A DNA stretch of 12,553 bases from Micavibrio_B sp044238965 (lineage in GTDB: Bacteria > Pseudomonadota > Alphaproteobacteria > Micavibrionales > Micavibrionaceae). Made by a program: the position numbers and the translations under genes. Positions 1 through 7,235 of this stretch are shown piece after piece. The notes under the pieces were generated by a model. The model was not told where the DNA came from and made no database searches. It was given only the letters and a program-made list of their open reading frames with translations. Within the stretch, counting starts at the first letter, position 1. The number at the start of each line of letters is the position of its first letter. The DNA lies in assembly GCA_044238965.1 (NCBI GenBank), contig JBIICJ010000045.1, positions 1 through 12,553 of the forward strand. Direction: 5' to 3'.

Positions 1-18
1 ATGGTGCGAAAACATAAA

Positions 19-741
19 TTAAACTTCTTTCAAAGATATATTTTTAGCTTTGCGTGTTTTTAACCACAACACACCCAATAGATCGGATAGACCTGCAAAC
101 GCACGATCCCAGAATCCATATTTCGACACGCCGGCTTCGCGAGAGCGATGGGACACATCAACCAATTCGATTGAACCATATTCACGTAAAAATAATGCAG
201 GCAGATAGCGATGCATGTGATTAAAATAAGGTAGTGCTAAATAATCATTGCGGCGGAATAATTTTAAACTACATCCTGTATCACGCACGCCATCACGCAA
301 CACAAAGTTACGAATATAATTACCCGCGCGGGATGTAAATTTTTTCAATAAGCTATCGATACGTTTTTCACGTTGCCCCGCAATTAAACGCATCGGCGTT
401 GATAAATTGCCATGACTCCATTTATGATAAAGAGCGGGAATATCAGCAGGATTATTTTGTCCATCGCCATCCATGGTTACTATCAATGTGTATGAGGCGT
501 TACGAATACCTGTGCGCAGAGCCGCGCTTTGACCACTGCGTACATCGTGAGAAAATATTCGAATAAGAGGTAAGGCATCATTACGCATCGATTTTACAAC
601 CTCAATTGTATCATCGGTACTGGCATCATCAACCACAATAATTTCCGAGATTGGTGCGTGCGCGGCTGCTTCACGGATTTCGTTGATTAAGTTTGAGATA
701 TTTTCAGATTCATTTAAAACGGGAATAACAACAGAGATCAT
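19..741 (-). CDS. GT2 family glycosyltransferase, dolichyl/polyprenyl-phosphate sugar synthase-like
   Basis: A GT-A fold family 2 glycosyltransferase of 240 aa. The N-terminus ISVVIPVLNE is the usual GT2 first strand. VVDDAST (about residues 36-42) binds the nucleotide, MDGDGQ near residue 90 carries the DxD-like metal site (about D91, D93), and DTGCSLK follows near residue 155. The C-terminal end (VSKYGFWDRAFAGLSDLLGVLWL) resembles the tail of bacterial dolichol-phosphate mannosyltransferase-like enzymes, so transfer of a sugar to a polyprenyl phosphate at the inner membrane face is likely; sugar and acceptor cannot be read from sequence. The ATG at 741 is preferred over an in-frame TTG at 747 because AAAAGGA lies seven bases upstream of the ATG. 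That ribosome binding site overlaps the stop codon of the MscS gene 12 nt upstream, so the two are co-transcribed and probably coupled. It is the last gene visible in this cluster. Confidence 0.88.
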   Translation of the reverse strand: MISVVIPVLNESENISNLINEIREAAAHAPISEIIVVDDASTDDTIEVVKSMRNDALPLIRIFSHDVRSGQSAALRTGIRNASYTLIVTMDGDGQNNPADIPALYHKWSHGNLSTPMRLIAGQREKRIDSLLKKFTSRAGNYIRNFVLRDGVRDTGCSLKLFRRNDYLALPYFNHMHRYLPALFLREYGSIELVDVSHRSREAGVSKYGFWDRAFAGLSDLLGVLWLKTRKAKNISLKEV

Positions 742-753
742 AATCAAATCCTT

Positions 754-1737
754 TTATTCGATAACATTAACATGATTGCGAATATGAACATCGCGCTGTG
801 GATAAGGAAGTTCAATATTGTTTTCTTTAAAGCGATGCCAAATCGCGAATAAAATTTCATCCTGAATTGAATAATTAATTTTAGTAATATCGGCTACCCA
901 TACAAATAATTTAAAATTGATTGAGCTGTCGCCAAAATCACGTAAGAAACACTCAGGTTCAGGATCTTTTAAGGATAGTGGATGATTTACTGCTGATTCT
1001 AAAATAATTTTCTTGGCAAGTTCAAGATCGGATTTGTGCGAAACACCAATGGCCATCTCAACGCGGCCTTTTTTATTCGTAAATGTCCAATTTACCACGC
1101 GGCCCACGATAAAATCTTCGTTTGGTACCATGATATCACGGGCGTCAAATGTTTCAATTAATGTGTAACGCGCACCGTTTTTGCGCACGATTCCCAAAGT
1201 TCCATCGGCCATTTCAACCATGTCACCAATTTGCAATGAGCGCTCAAGAAGAAGGATAAGGCCGCTAACAAAGTTTGATGCAATTTTTTGCAAACCAAAT
1301 CCAAGACCAATACCGACAGCACCACCCAAGACAGTAAGTGAGCTAAGGTCAATACCCAGTGTCCCCATCGTGAAGAAGAAGGCCACAATATAAAAAACAA
1401 TCATAATAATTTTTTGAATAAGGGCGCGTGAGGAAGGGTGAAGACTTTCTACTTGTGATACTTTTTTATTGATCCACCGCATCAATAATGTAGTGAGCCA
1501 GAAAATTGTGGTAAGTACGATTAAAGTTTGAATGATGGCATATATACTAATTTGATATTTGCCAAAATGATATGTGAGAGCGGGGTGATCTAAAAAATCC
1601 TGAATGGGGAATAGCCATCCACTATAATCAGCGTACATTAATCCAATCAAAGAGATTAAAATAATTGGCTGTGTTATATATCTCCAAACTGATCGTGCTT
1701 TCGTGGAAGAAGATGTGCTGTGTATCGGCGATGTCAT
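754..1737 (-). CDS. Small-conductance mechanosensitive channel, MscS family
   Basis: A 327-aa inner membrane channel of the MscS family, which opens under membrane tension to release solutes on hypo-osmotic shock. Hydrophobic segments lie at about 21-38, 60-86 and 107-127. The pore helix at about 132-160 shows the characteristic Gly/Ala packing (LGGAVGIGLGFGLQKIASNFVSGL). The cytoplasmic beta domain follows with IGDMVEM, GTLGIV and the typical VPNEDFIVGRVVNW, and the protein ends with the family signature PYPQRDVHI (about 311-319). Length is close to E. coli MscS plus a short N-terminal extension. There is no obvious Shine-Dalgarno before the ATG at 1737. It sits 46 nt after the thioredoxin-like gene and 12 nt before the GT2 gene, in the same direction. 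Its link to cytochrome c maturation is probably only positional. Confidence 0.93.
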   Translation of the reverse strand: MTSPIHSTSSSTKARSVWRYITQPIILISLIGLMYADYSGWLFPIQDFLDHPALTYHFGKYQISIYAIIQTLIVLTTIFWLTTLLMRWINKKVSQVESLHPSSRALIQKIIMIVFYIVAFFFTMGTLGIDLSSLTVLGGAVGIGLGFGLQKIASNFVSGLILLLERSLQIGDMVEMADGTLGIVRKNGARYTLIETFDARDIMVPNEDFIVGRVVNWTFTNKKGRVEMAIGVSHKSDLELAKKIILESAVNHPLSLKDPEPECFLRDFGDSSINFKLFVWVADITKINYSIQDEILFAIWHRFKENNIELPYPQRDVHIRNHVNVIE

Positions 1738-1783
1738 AAAACTGGTTTAGTCTATAAGGCCTGAAAAATCAAGACGATTTGCA

Positions 1784-2335
1784 TTATTTCGCCTTTAAAA
1801 TCTGGTCAAGCTCAGCTCTAATTTCAGCAGAATTCCATTTTGTATCACCCACATATTTTTTAACCATATTGAGGTTATGATCTAAAATGATTGTTTCAGG
1901 TAACATAATAGTTTGAAATATATCATAAGTAATTGCCTTATTTTTATCCCATGACCAAATGATATTGGTGTCATGCAGTTTTATCATCTGCTTTTTTAAA
2001 AATCGCAAAGCTGATTCAGAATCATTATCATTTGAAAAAGCCAGAATGACGATATCATTTGGATAATCACGTCCTAATTTTATTAATGATGGTAACTCAA
2101 CCACGCAAGGCGCGCACCAACTTGCCCAAAAATGAATGATGACCAATTTTCCTTTGAAATTTTTTAATTCATATTTTTTATTGTTTAAAGATTTAAATGA
2201 AAAATTAGGTGCTATATTTGACATCTGTGTTGGATTTTTTTTTTCAATATCAATTTTTTGAGACGTGGGGTAATAAGAATAAAGCCCAAGACCAATGATA
2301 ATGAATGCAGTCATAATAATGATATTACGGCGCAT
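1784..2335 (-). CDS. TlpA/ResA/CcmG-like membrane-anchored thioredoxin
   Basis: A 183-aa thioredoxin-fold protein. An uncleaved N-terminal membrane anchor (about residues 4-22) places the catalytic domain in the periplasm. The active site is WCAPC (C74, C77) within HFWASWCAPCVVELPSL, and the cis-proline is in MLPETI (P146). It follows resB and ccsA and overlaps the end of ccsA by 11 nt, so the expected role is that of ResA/CcmG: reducing the CxxCH disulfide of apocytochrome c before heme attachment. This is inferred from family plus context; TlpA-type proteins can also serve cytochrome oxidase copper-site assembly. No CcdA/DsbD-type electron donor is visible in the window. The ribosome binding site is weak, fitting translational coupling to ccsA. 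Confidence 0.9.
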   Translation of the reverse strand: MRRNIIIMTAFIIIGLGLYSYYPTSQKIDIEKKNPTQMSNIAPNFSFKSLNNKKYELKNFKGKLVIIHFWASWCAPCVVELPSLIKLGRDYPNDIVILAFSNDNDSESALRFLKKQMIKLHDTNIIWSWDKNKAITYDIFQTIMLPETIILDHNLNMVKKYVGDTKWNSAEIRAELDQILKAK

Positions 2336-4241
2336 GCTGTTTCATTTCTTGTGAATTGTTCGCGCGTGACCATAGATAGCTAATAATGACTATCTCTCCA
2401 AAAGTGAACGTGGCCAGGCTAAACAATAATCCATCTGTAAAGCCGTATGAATGTAATCCAACGCCTAATAAATTAACGCCAATCCACGCCATAGCAACAA
2501 TCACATTTGTAAAGGCAAGCAAAGCTAATAACGTTCTTTGTGAAAAATCTTTGCTTAATTGTGCATGCATAATCCACGTAAGCCATAAGACAATTAATAA
2601 TGCTCCGTTTTCTTTTGGATCCCATCCCCAGAATCGTCCCCATGATTGATCTGCCCAAATACCACCTAAAATTGTACCAATTGATGTGAGCAATAGTGAG
2701 ATTAAAGTCAATGTATGAAGTGATTTTAAACGATTACTAAAATTGGTTGATATTGTTAATTTTGATTTTTCCCACAACATAAAATGAGACAGCATGGCCA
2801 CTAAAATACACCATGCATACCCAAGCGTAATACACAATACATGTGTGGCTAACCAAAACTGTGTATTTAAAACGGCAGACAACACAATCATACTATCTTG
2901 GCTTGATGGAATATTGAATGATAAAAGGCCAAGTATAATCGCGCTCATGCTGCCTAAGAAAACAAATATTATATCGCGGTTACGACGCTCACTAATGCAT
3001 GCCAATAATGTCGCGATAAAGGAAACAAAAATAATTGACTCATATAAAGTGCCCACAGGGGGACGTTCTAGAATAATAATGCGGTATAACATGAAAATAC
3101 CCTGAAAAACAGCACTTGAGACTAGTGCCGTTACAGATATATTGTACAACCACTTTAAATGTATACCTGTACCTGAGAGTAATAAAGAGGACAGGATAAA
3201 GCTAATAATTGCAAGACCAAATCCAATGTCAAAAGGATTGAATTGATTCATAAAATTTTCTAAATACATTTTGTATAAAGATATTTTATCATCCTTGGCA
3301 TGTAAATTTTCTTTATAATTATTTATAGCTTGATCAAATTTATCTTGATTGAATTCCAAATAAGCCCGCGCCATATCTTTGAGATCAGCAATTAAAGGGG
3401 CTGTATCGGGCCCCGCATTTCCTGATTGGAAAATGGCCCACGGGGAATACCACTCACCCGTTTCATTATCAGTTTTATTATTTTTATGCCATTGAGACGG
3501 AATAATGCGCAAAATTTCATTTTTGGAAGCAGCATTTTGTAACAACTGAATTTGATAAGAAAATGTCACAATATTTAGTTCTTTTGGTGTGTATTGTGAA
3601 ACATCATCTCCCTTACGCGCGATAATTTCTTTGGTTTTTGATAAAGCGATTTGCTCAATTTTTTTGAGTATTAAAAACGTATTCTCATCATTCTTTGGTA
3701 AACTAATAAATGATTTTAGCTCTTCAGGGATATTAATGTTTAAAGGTAATATTAGTGAAAAACTCCGCAATAATTGTGTGTAGGAAACAGCGTTTTTATG
3801 CAGGTCAATCAAATCATTTTCTGTCGCTGTACGTAACTTAGGATCTTTTTGTAAGATGATGTTCACATCATCTAATGTTCCATTCAACCCTGATGATATT
3901 TCAGTAAAGTTATAAAGAGGGCGTTTGCGTTCTTTTAAATTTAACTGATGGCGTAATGTTGGGTTTTCAATGCGAAATATCTCATCGCTAATTGCGGTAT
4001 GTGGATCAAATAAAGTGGTTGTTAACCACTCTGTTGCTGATCTTTTATTATACGTTTCACGTCCATAAATTTGTTTCAATGTGACGCGTGCAAATGTATC
4101 AATCGGTTTGATACGCCCTTCATGTAAGATTGGTAAAGTGCCGAATGAGTCAGTGGCAAATGATGACGCATAAGAATGATTGCCACAATGCGCAAAGAAA
4201 AAAATAATGAAAACTGCGATGAAATGAATATATCTTGCCAT
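2325..4241 (-). CDS. ccsA: Cytochrome c biogenesis protein CcsA with large N-terminal periplasmic extension
   Basis: The heme-handling half of the System II (Ccs) cytochrome c synthase, about 638 aa. A signal-like hydrophobic N-terminus (about 4-22) is followed by about 300 residues of hydrophilic, presumably periplasmic sequence starting with LPILHEGRIKPIDTFAR. The CcsA core follows, with about eight membrane segments from residue 335 onward. The core has the tryptophan-rich WWD heme-binding segment WGRFWGWDPKEN (about 534-545) flanked by conserved histidines: about H467 in FWLATHVL and about H597 in VGLHSYGF. Plain CcsA proteins are roughly 300-350 aa; the extra N-terminal part recalls long forms in other phyla. 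Start choice: the ATG at 4241 forms TAATG with the resB stop and has GGA seven bases upstream. An in-frame ATG at 4253 would add four residues and is also possible. It partners ResB immediately upstream. Confidence 0.93.
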   Translation of the reverse strand: MARYIHFIAVFIIFFFAHCGNHSYASSFATDSFGTLPILHEGRIKPIDTFARVTLKQIYGRETYNKRSATEWLTTTLFDPHTAISDEIFRIENPTLRHQLNLKERKRPLYNFTEISSGLNGTLDDVNIILQKDPKLRTATENDLIDLHKNAVSYTQLLRSFSLILPLNINIPEELKSFISLPKNDENTFLILKKIEQIALSKTKEIIARKGDDVSQYTPKELNIVTFSYQIQLLQNAASKNEILRIIPSQWHKNNKTDNETGEWYSPWAIFQSGNAGPDTAPLIADLKDMARAYLEFNQDKFDQAINNYKENLHAKDDKISLYKMYLENFMNQFNPFDIGFGLAIISFILSSLLLSGTGIHLKWLYNISVTALVSSAVFQGIFMLYRIIILERPPVGTLYESIIFVSFIATLLACISERRNRDIIFVFLGSMSAIILGLLSFNIPSSQDSMIVLSAVLNTQFWLATHVLCITLGYAWCILVAMLSHFMLWEKSKLTISTNFSNRLKSLHTLTLISLLLTSIGTILGGIWADQSWGRFWGWDPKENGALLIVLWLTWIMHAQLSKDFSQRTLLALLAFTNVIVAMAWIGVNLLGVGLHSYGFTDGLLFSLATFTFGEIVIISYLWSRANNSQEMKQHAP

Positions 4242-5362
4242 TATGATGTCCATTCATCTCGTTTGCGGCGCGCACGCAAAATCATGTGCAGTACCAAGCC
4301 CACTGTCATAATAATGGTGGCGATATAAGGGAAAAACTGACCTTTATTTTGTACAACATTTAAAATTGTATAGGGAACATCACCCGATATATCAAAGGAT
4401 GATTGATATAATGTATAGCCTTTGTAACGTAATGGTTCATTCATCTCAATCCGTGCTTCCCATGAATCTTTATCATCGATAACTTTCACATCAGATTGAT
4501 AGGCTTTCGCCATATTCGTACCTGCATGTAATTTTTGTTCAAAAGATGTCAAATGAATATGAAATGGGAGTTCGCGAATTTCGCGTATAATTTCAAATTT
4601 ATAAGTGGCGCCATCAATGGTGATAGAGGGTGGCTTGGGAAATTTATCGAATGTTAAATATTTTCCGTCTTGTTTATGATCAATGCCAGTTATTGTAAAT
4701 TCAACACCTGTCATATTTTGTTCATGTTCGGTTAATGGGCGATCATCAACTAATTTCATTGATGACCCTGGGGCATGCCATCCCTTTATTTCATTCTCTC
4801 CACGTAATTCAACGCGGCAATGAAGGCAAAATTGATCAATGGTAACAGAGGCATTTGTAGTGGGAATTGAAATACGCTGCCCTTCGGCAATGGCTTCATG
4901 TGGTATTGAAAAAATATTTTGTCCGTCTTTGGTAATGCGGAATAATCGTTGATGGTAATCCTCAATGATATTTGACATCTCGCCCTGTTTGACGATTAAG
5001 AATCCTTCTTTTTGTGTAAATGCCGTAATGCCACCACCAACAATCAAAACCAGAACACCGAGATGAACCATGATCGTTCCTGATTTTTGCCATGACCATT
5101 CACTGAACATTAAAAATTTCATGAGCATGTTGACAAATAAAATTGTCATTAACGTAAACCCACCAGGAAATGGAATTGGCCCAATAAATGTTATAAAACT
5201 GGCAAAATAAAGATTAAGTGAGGCATAAAGACCAATATATTTTTGGGCAATCGTCCCAATGACTAACAAAAACATCAGAAGGGGTAGAGTCCAAAATAAG
5301 ATATCAGTACGCGCAAGGCGCACCGCTATTTTTTTTGAAAATGTTTTGATTTTTGAAAGCAT
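4241..5362 (-). CDS. resB: ResB/Ccs1 (CcsB) cytochrome c biogenesis protein
   Basis: The 373-aa membrane partner of CcsA in System II cytochrome c maturation; together they export heme and attach it to apocytochrome c in the periplasm. Membrane segments lie at about 21-40, 66-86, 94-114 and 341-362, with a large periplasmic domain between the third and fourth. Family hallmarks are the third segment with HLGVLVLIVGGG (H100), MNEPLRYKGYTLYQSSF (about 307-323) near the end of the periplasmic domain, and H359 in the last membrane helix. It is shorter than Gram-positive ResB (over 500 aa). The periplasmic domain holds a CLHC motif (C179, C182) that I do not recall as a ResB hallmark. First gene of the cluster; its stop overlaps the ccsA start. 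No Shine-Dalgarno precedes the ATG at 5362; a possible -10 TACTAT lies only five bases upstream, so the message may be leaderless. Confidence 0.92.
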   Translation of the reverse strand: MLSKIKTFSKKIAVRLARTDILFWTLPLLMFLLVIGTIAQKYIGLYASLNLYFASFITFIGPIPFPGGFTLMTILFVNMLMKFLMFSEWSWQKSGTIMVHLGVLVLIVGGGITAFTQKEGFLIVKQGEMSNIIEDYHQRLFRITKDGQNIFSIPHEAIAEGQRISIPTTNASVTIDQFCLHCRVELRGENEIKGWHAPGSSMKLVDDRPLTEHEQNMTGVEFTITGIDHKQDGKYLTFDKFPKPPSITIDGATYKFEIIREIRELPFHIHLTSFEQKLHAGTNMAKAYQSDVKVIDDKDSWEARIEMNEPLRYKGYTLYQSSFDISGDVPYTILNVVQNKGQFFPYIATIIMTVGLVLHMILRARRKRDEWTS

Positions 5363-5391
5363 GATACATAGTATGTCTTAGGTGGTGGCGC

Positions 5392-5405
5392 CCTTGAATT
5401 CAAGG
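5392..5405. promoter_or_regulatory. 14-bp perfect palindrome upstream of resB
   Basis: CCTTGAATTCAAGG is perfectly self-complementary and lies about 30-43 bases upstream of the resB start codon, in the short gap between the lipoprotein terminator and resB. Its position overlaps where a -35 element for the cluster would fall, which suits an operator. No regulator family is recognisable from the site alone, and a chance palindrome cannot be excluded. Confidence 0.3.
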
Positions 5406-5431
5406 ATAAAATAACGCATGGCCGTAGTCGT

Positions 5432-5458
5432 AAAAAAGGGCGGATAAACCGCCCTTTT
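5432..5458 (-). terminator. Rho-independent terminator of the lipoprotein gene
   Basis: A perfect 10-bp stem (AAAAGGGCGG at 5434-5443 and CCGCCCTTTT at 5449-5458) closes a 5-nt loop. On the minus strand the G+C-rich stem is followed by a run of six T. It lies 24 nt after the stop of the small lipoprotein gene and separates that gene from resB, so the resB cluster must have its own promoter. Confidence 0.9.
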
Positions 5459-5482
5459 CGTGAAATCTCTTGTTTTCAAAGA

Positions 5483-5719
5483 TTATTTTGTGTTGCCACG
5501 TTCAAATGCTGGTTCAGCTGATTGAATCGGAGCTGGCTCAGGCATTGGAGCGGGCGCAGGTGCAGGAGCTGGCGCAGGAGCCACAGTGCTGGTTGAGCGT
5601 TCTGCTGAATATGGTGGTTGTGTGTCTACGTAACCTTCATCATCTGATGAAAACCAGCCGCAAGCAGCCAAAGAAGCGGTCGCACCCAAAAGGCACAAAG
5701 CTGTCATTACTTTTTTCAT
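5483..5719 (-). CDS. Small Pro/Ala-rich lipoprotein
   Basis: A 78-aa predicted lipoprotein. The signal peptide MKKVMTALCLLGATASLAAC ends in a lipobox (LAAC, lipidated C20). The mature part is only about 58 residues: a short acidic stretch (SSDDEG), then a low-complexity alternating Ala-Pro run at about 48-63 (APAPAPAPAPAPMPEP), which usually forms an extended, rigid linker. The residues after the lipobox are GWFSS with no Asp at +2, so outer membrane delivery is plausible. Coding status is supported by the strong ribosome binding site AGAGGA (5727-5732) seven bases from the ATG, a plausible promoter upstream and a textbook terminator downstream: a single-gene transcription unit. I do not recognise a family. 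Its function is unknown; a structural or envelope-spacing role is only a guess. Confidence 0.82.
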   Translation of the reverse strand: MKKVMTALCLLGATASLAACGWFSSDDEGYVDTQPPYSAERSTSTVAPAPAPAPAPAPMPEPAPIQSAEPAFERGNTK

Positions 5720-5761
5720 TGGGAAATCCTCTTAAAAATAGTGTTGTTTAAACAGGATCTA

Positions 5762-5789
5762 TATATACATATATTTTTTACGCCTTCAA
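5762..5789 (-). promoter_or_regulatory. Likely sigma70-type promoter of the lipoprotein gene
   Basis: Read on the minus strand, TTGAAG (5789-5784) is followed after 16 bp by TATATA (5767-5762). Transcription would start near 5755, giving a leader of roughly 35 nt that includes the AGAGGA site. The surrounding AT-rich tract offers other -10 registers, so the exact element is uncertain. Confidence 0.45.
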
Positions 5790-5833
5790 TTGGGTAAATG
5801 AGGAAATATTGTTTACGTAATGTATGAAATATA

Positions 5834-7078
5834 TCACTGCCCCTGTAATTTAGCAACGCGGGTAAAATAATCATCAATACTGGCTTTGAGGGCGCGTGCG
5901 ATTTTGCGGCGATGCTCGGGGCTGTTTAATTGTTCGGCCTGCGCGGCATTTGTTAAATACCCCATCTCCACCAATGCAGACGGAATATCCAATGCCTTGA
6001 GAACGGCAAATCCAGCCGAACGATGAGGTGACCGAGCAAGTATATCCACATCATGATCATCTAAATTTCGTACGACCGTATTGGCCAAAAATTTTGATTG
6101 GTTCATGGTTTCGCGCGATGCCAAATCAATTAAAATCGATGTGACGTCATCTTCTTGATTATTTAAATTTACGCCCGCAATTAGATCAGACTTATTCTCG
6201 CGTTCGGCTAATTTCTCCGCTTCTTTGTCTGATGCTTTTTCTGACAATGTATAAACCGATGCGCCGCGCACATCAGAACGACCTATTGAATCCGCATGAA
6301 GTGATAAAAATAAATCACCATTGTGTTTGCGGGCGAACCTAACGCGATCACGCAGAGGAATAAATACATCAGTTGATCGGGTCATTTTGACTGTGTATTG
6401 ACCTGAATCTTCCAACATTTTTTTCAGCTCTTTGCCTACGGCCAACACGATATTTTTCTCATATGTACCAATCACCGATACCGCACCTGAATCTGGACCA
6501 CCATGGCCTGGATCAATAATAATCACGGGCTTACCTTTGATGCGTGGAGATGAATTGGTTGATGAATTTTTTGAATCATCATCCGTGGCTTCGGTCTTTG
6601 GCTCTTGAGATGGCGGTATATTTTTTAATGTTCCAAGTGTCTGTGTTTTCGAATCGGATACAGAATCTGACTTCACAAAATCAATCACAATACGATTGGG
6701 TTGCGTGTTGTCCTTTGGCAAGGCAAAGGCAGATTGAATCGAAATATCATGTGATGTTTGTAACACTAACCGCGCCATATTTTTTCCGACGGGGCCATGG
6801 CGCATATCGGTCACCAATGATGATGTGGGGCGGTTCACATCCTTGGCATTGAATGTAAATCGCGGCATGTCCACCACCAATCGCGATGGCGATGACATGG
6901 TAAAGGCACGAAATTCAATTTTATCCGATAATTCGATGACAACACGTTGTTTGTCAGGGTGTGATCCAAATCGTACGCCATTAATGCTCAGGGCGTAAGC
7001 AGAATTTTGCCACGCACAAAGAACAGCGAAGGTTAAGACTAGGAATAAAAAATAAGGACGAATAGAAAGAAGGCGCAT
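5834..7078 (-). CDS. amiC: Periplasmic N-acetylmuramoyl-L-alanine amidase (AMIN + Amidase_3)
   Basis: A 414-aa zinc amidase that cuts the bond between N-acetylmuramic acid and L-alanine in peptidoglycan, typically during septal splitting and daughter cell separation. It has a signal peptide ending at about A29 (NSAYA), an AMIN domain (about 30-135) that targets the protein to peptidoglycan at the septum, a Ser/Thr/Asp-rich linker (about 136-180), and the Amidase_3 catalytic domain (about 184-407). Zinc ligands are visible: H192 in DPGHGG, E207 in TYEKN and H261 in SLHAD, with the catalytic glutamate E371 in VEMGYLTN. Length matches E. coli AmiC. The amiC name reflects architecture; AmiA/B/C-type assignment is otherwise loose. 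No clear Shine-Dalgarno is seen, but a good promoter lies upstream. It is divergent from rne, an arrangement common in Alphaproteobacteria. Confidence 0.94.
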   Translation of the reverse strand: MRLLSIRPYFLFLVLTFAVLCAWQNSAYALSINGVRFGSHPDKQRVVIELSDKIEFRAFTMSSPSRLVVDMPRFTFNAKDVNRPTSSLVTDMRHGPVGKNMARLVLQTSHDISIQSAFALPKDNTQPNRIVIDFVKSDSVSDSKTQTLGTLKNIPPSQEPKTEATDDDSKNSSTNSSPRIKGKPVIIIDPGHGGPDSGAVSVIGTYEKNIVLAVGKELKKMLEDSGQYTVKMTRSTDVFIPLRDRVRFARKHNGDLFLSLHADSIGRSDVRGASVYTLSEKASDKEAEKLAERENKSDLIAGVNLNNQEDDVTSILIDLASRETMNQSKFLANTVVRNLDDHDVDILARSPHRSAGFAVLKALDIPSALVEMGYLTNAAQAEQLNSPEHRRKIARALKASIDDYFTRVAKLQGQ

Positions 7079-7116
7079 GGATGGTTCGGTTAGACTGGTT
7101 AGATAATCTATGATTA

Positions 7117-7145
7117 AGAATAAAAGACATCCTTGAGTTCGTCAA
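7117..7145 (-). promoter_or_regulatory. Sigma70-type promoter of the amidase gene
   Basis: On the minus strand TTGACG (7145-7140) is separated by exactly 17 bp from TATTCT (7122-7117). Transcription would begin near 7110, about 30 nt before the amidase ATG at 7078. Spacing and -35 match the consensus well; the -10 is fair. Confidence 0.6.
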
Positions 7146-7200
7146 ACGGCACAAAAGTTTCGAAGTAGTCATAATATTAATTACGACAAATAAACCATTC

Positions 7201-7229
7201 TGGACAGGGACAGGGAAAGGTCATATAAG
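7201..7229 (+). promoter_or_regulatory. Sigma70-type promoter of rne
   Basis: TGGACA (7201-7206) and TATAAG (7224-7229) each match the sigma70 consensus at five of six positions and are separated by 17 bp. Predicted transcription start is near 7236, leaving a leader of about 214 nt before the rne start codon. The short tandem repeat GGACAG GGACAG overlaps the -35 and spacer. Confidence 0.6.
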
Positions 7230-7235
7230 TAATAA

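Noticed and set aside
5470..5751. Plus-strand open frame across the small lipoprotein gene
   Set aside because: The minus-strand frame has the signal peptide, lipobox, ribosome binding site and terminator; the plus frame is its antisense and its product is featureless.
6981..7172. Minus-strand open frame of 63 codons overlapping the amidase start
   Set aside because: It is out of frame with the amidase, has no domain and covers the predicted amidase promoter.
7201..7212. GGACAG tandem repeat in the rne upstream region
   Set aside because: Only two copies; it coincides with the promoter and does not amount to a repeat element.
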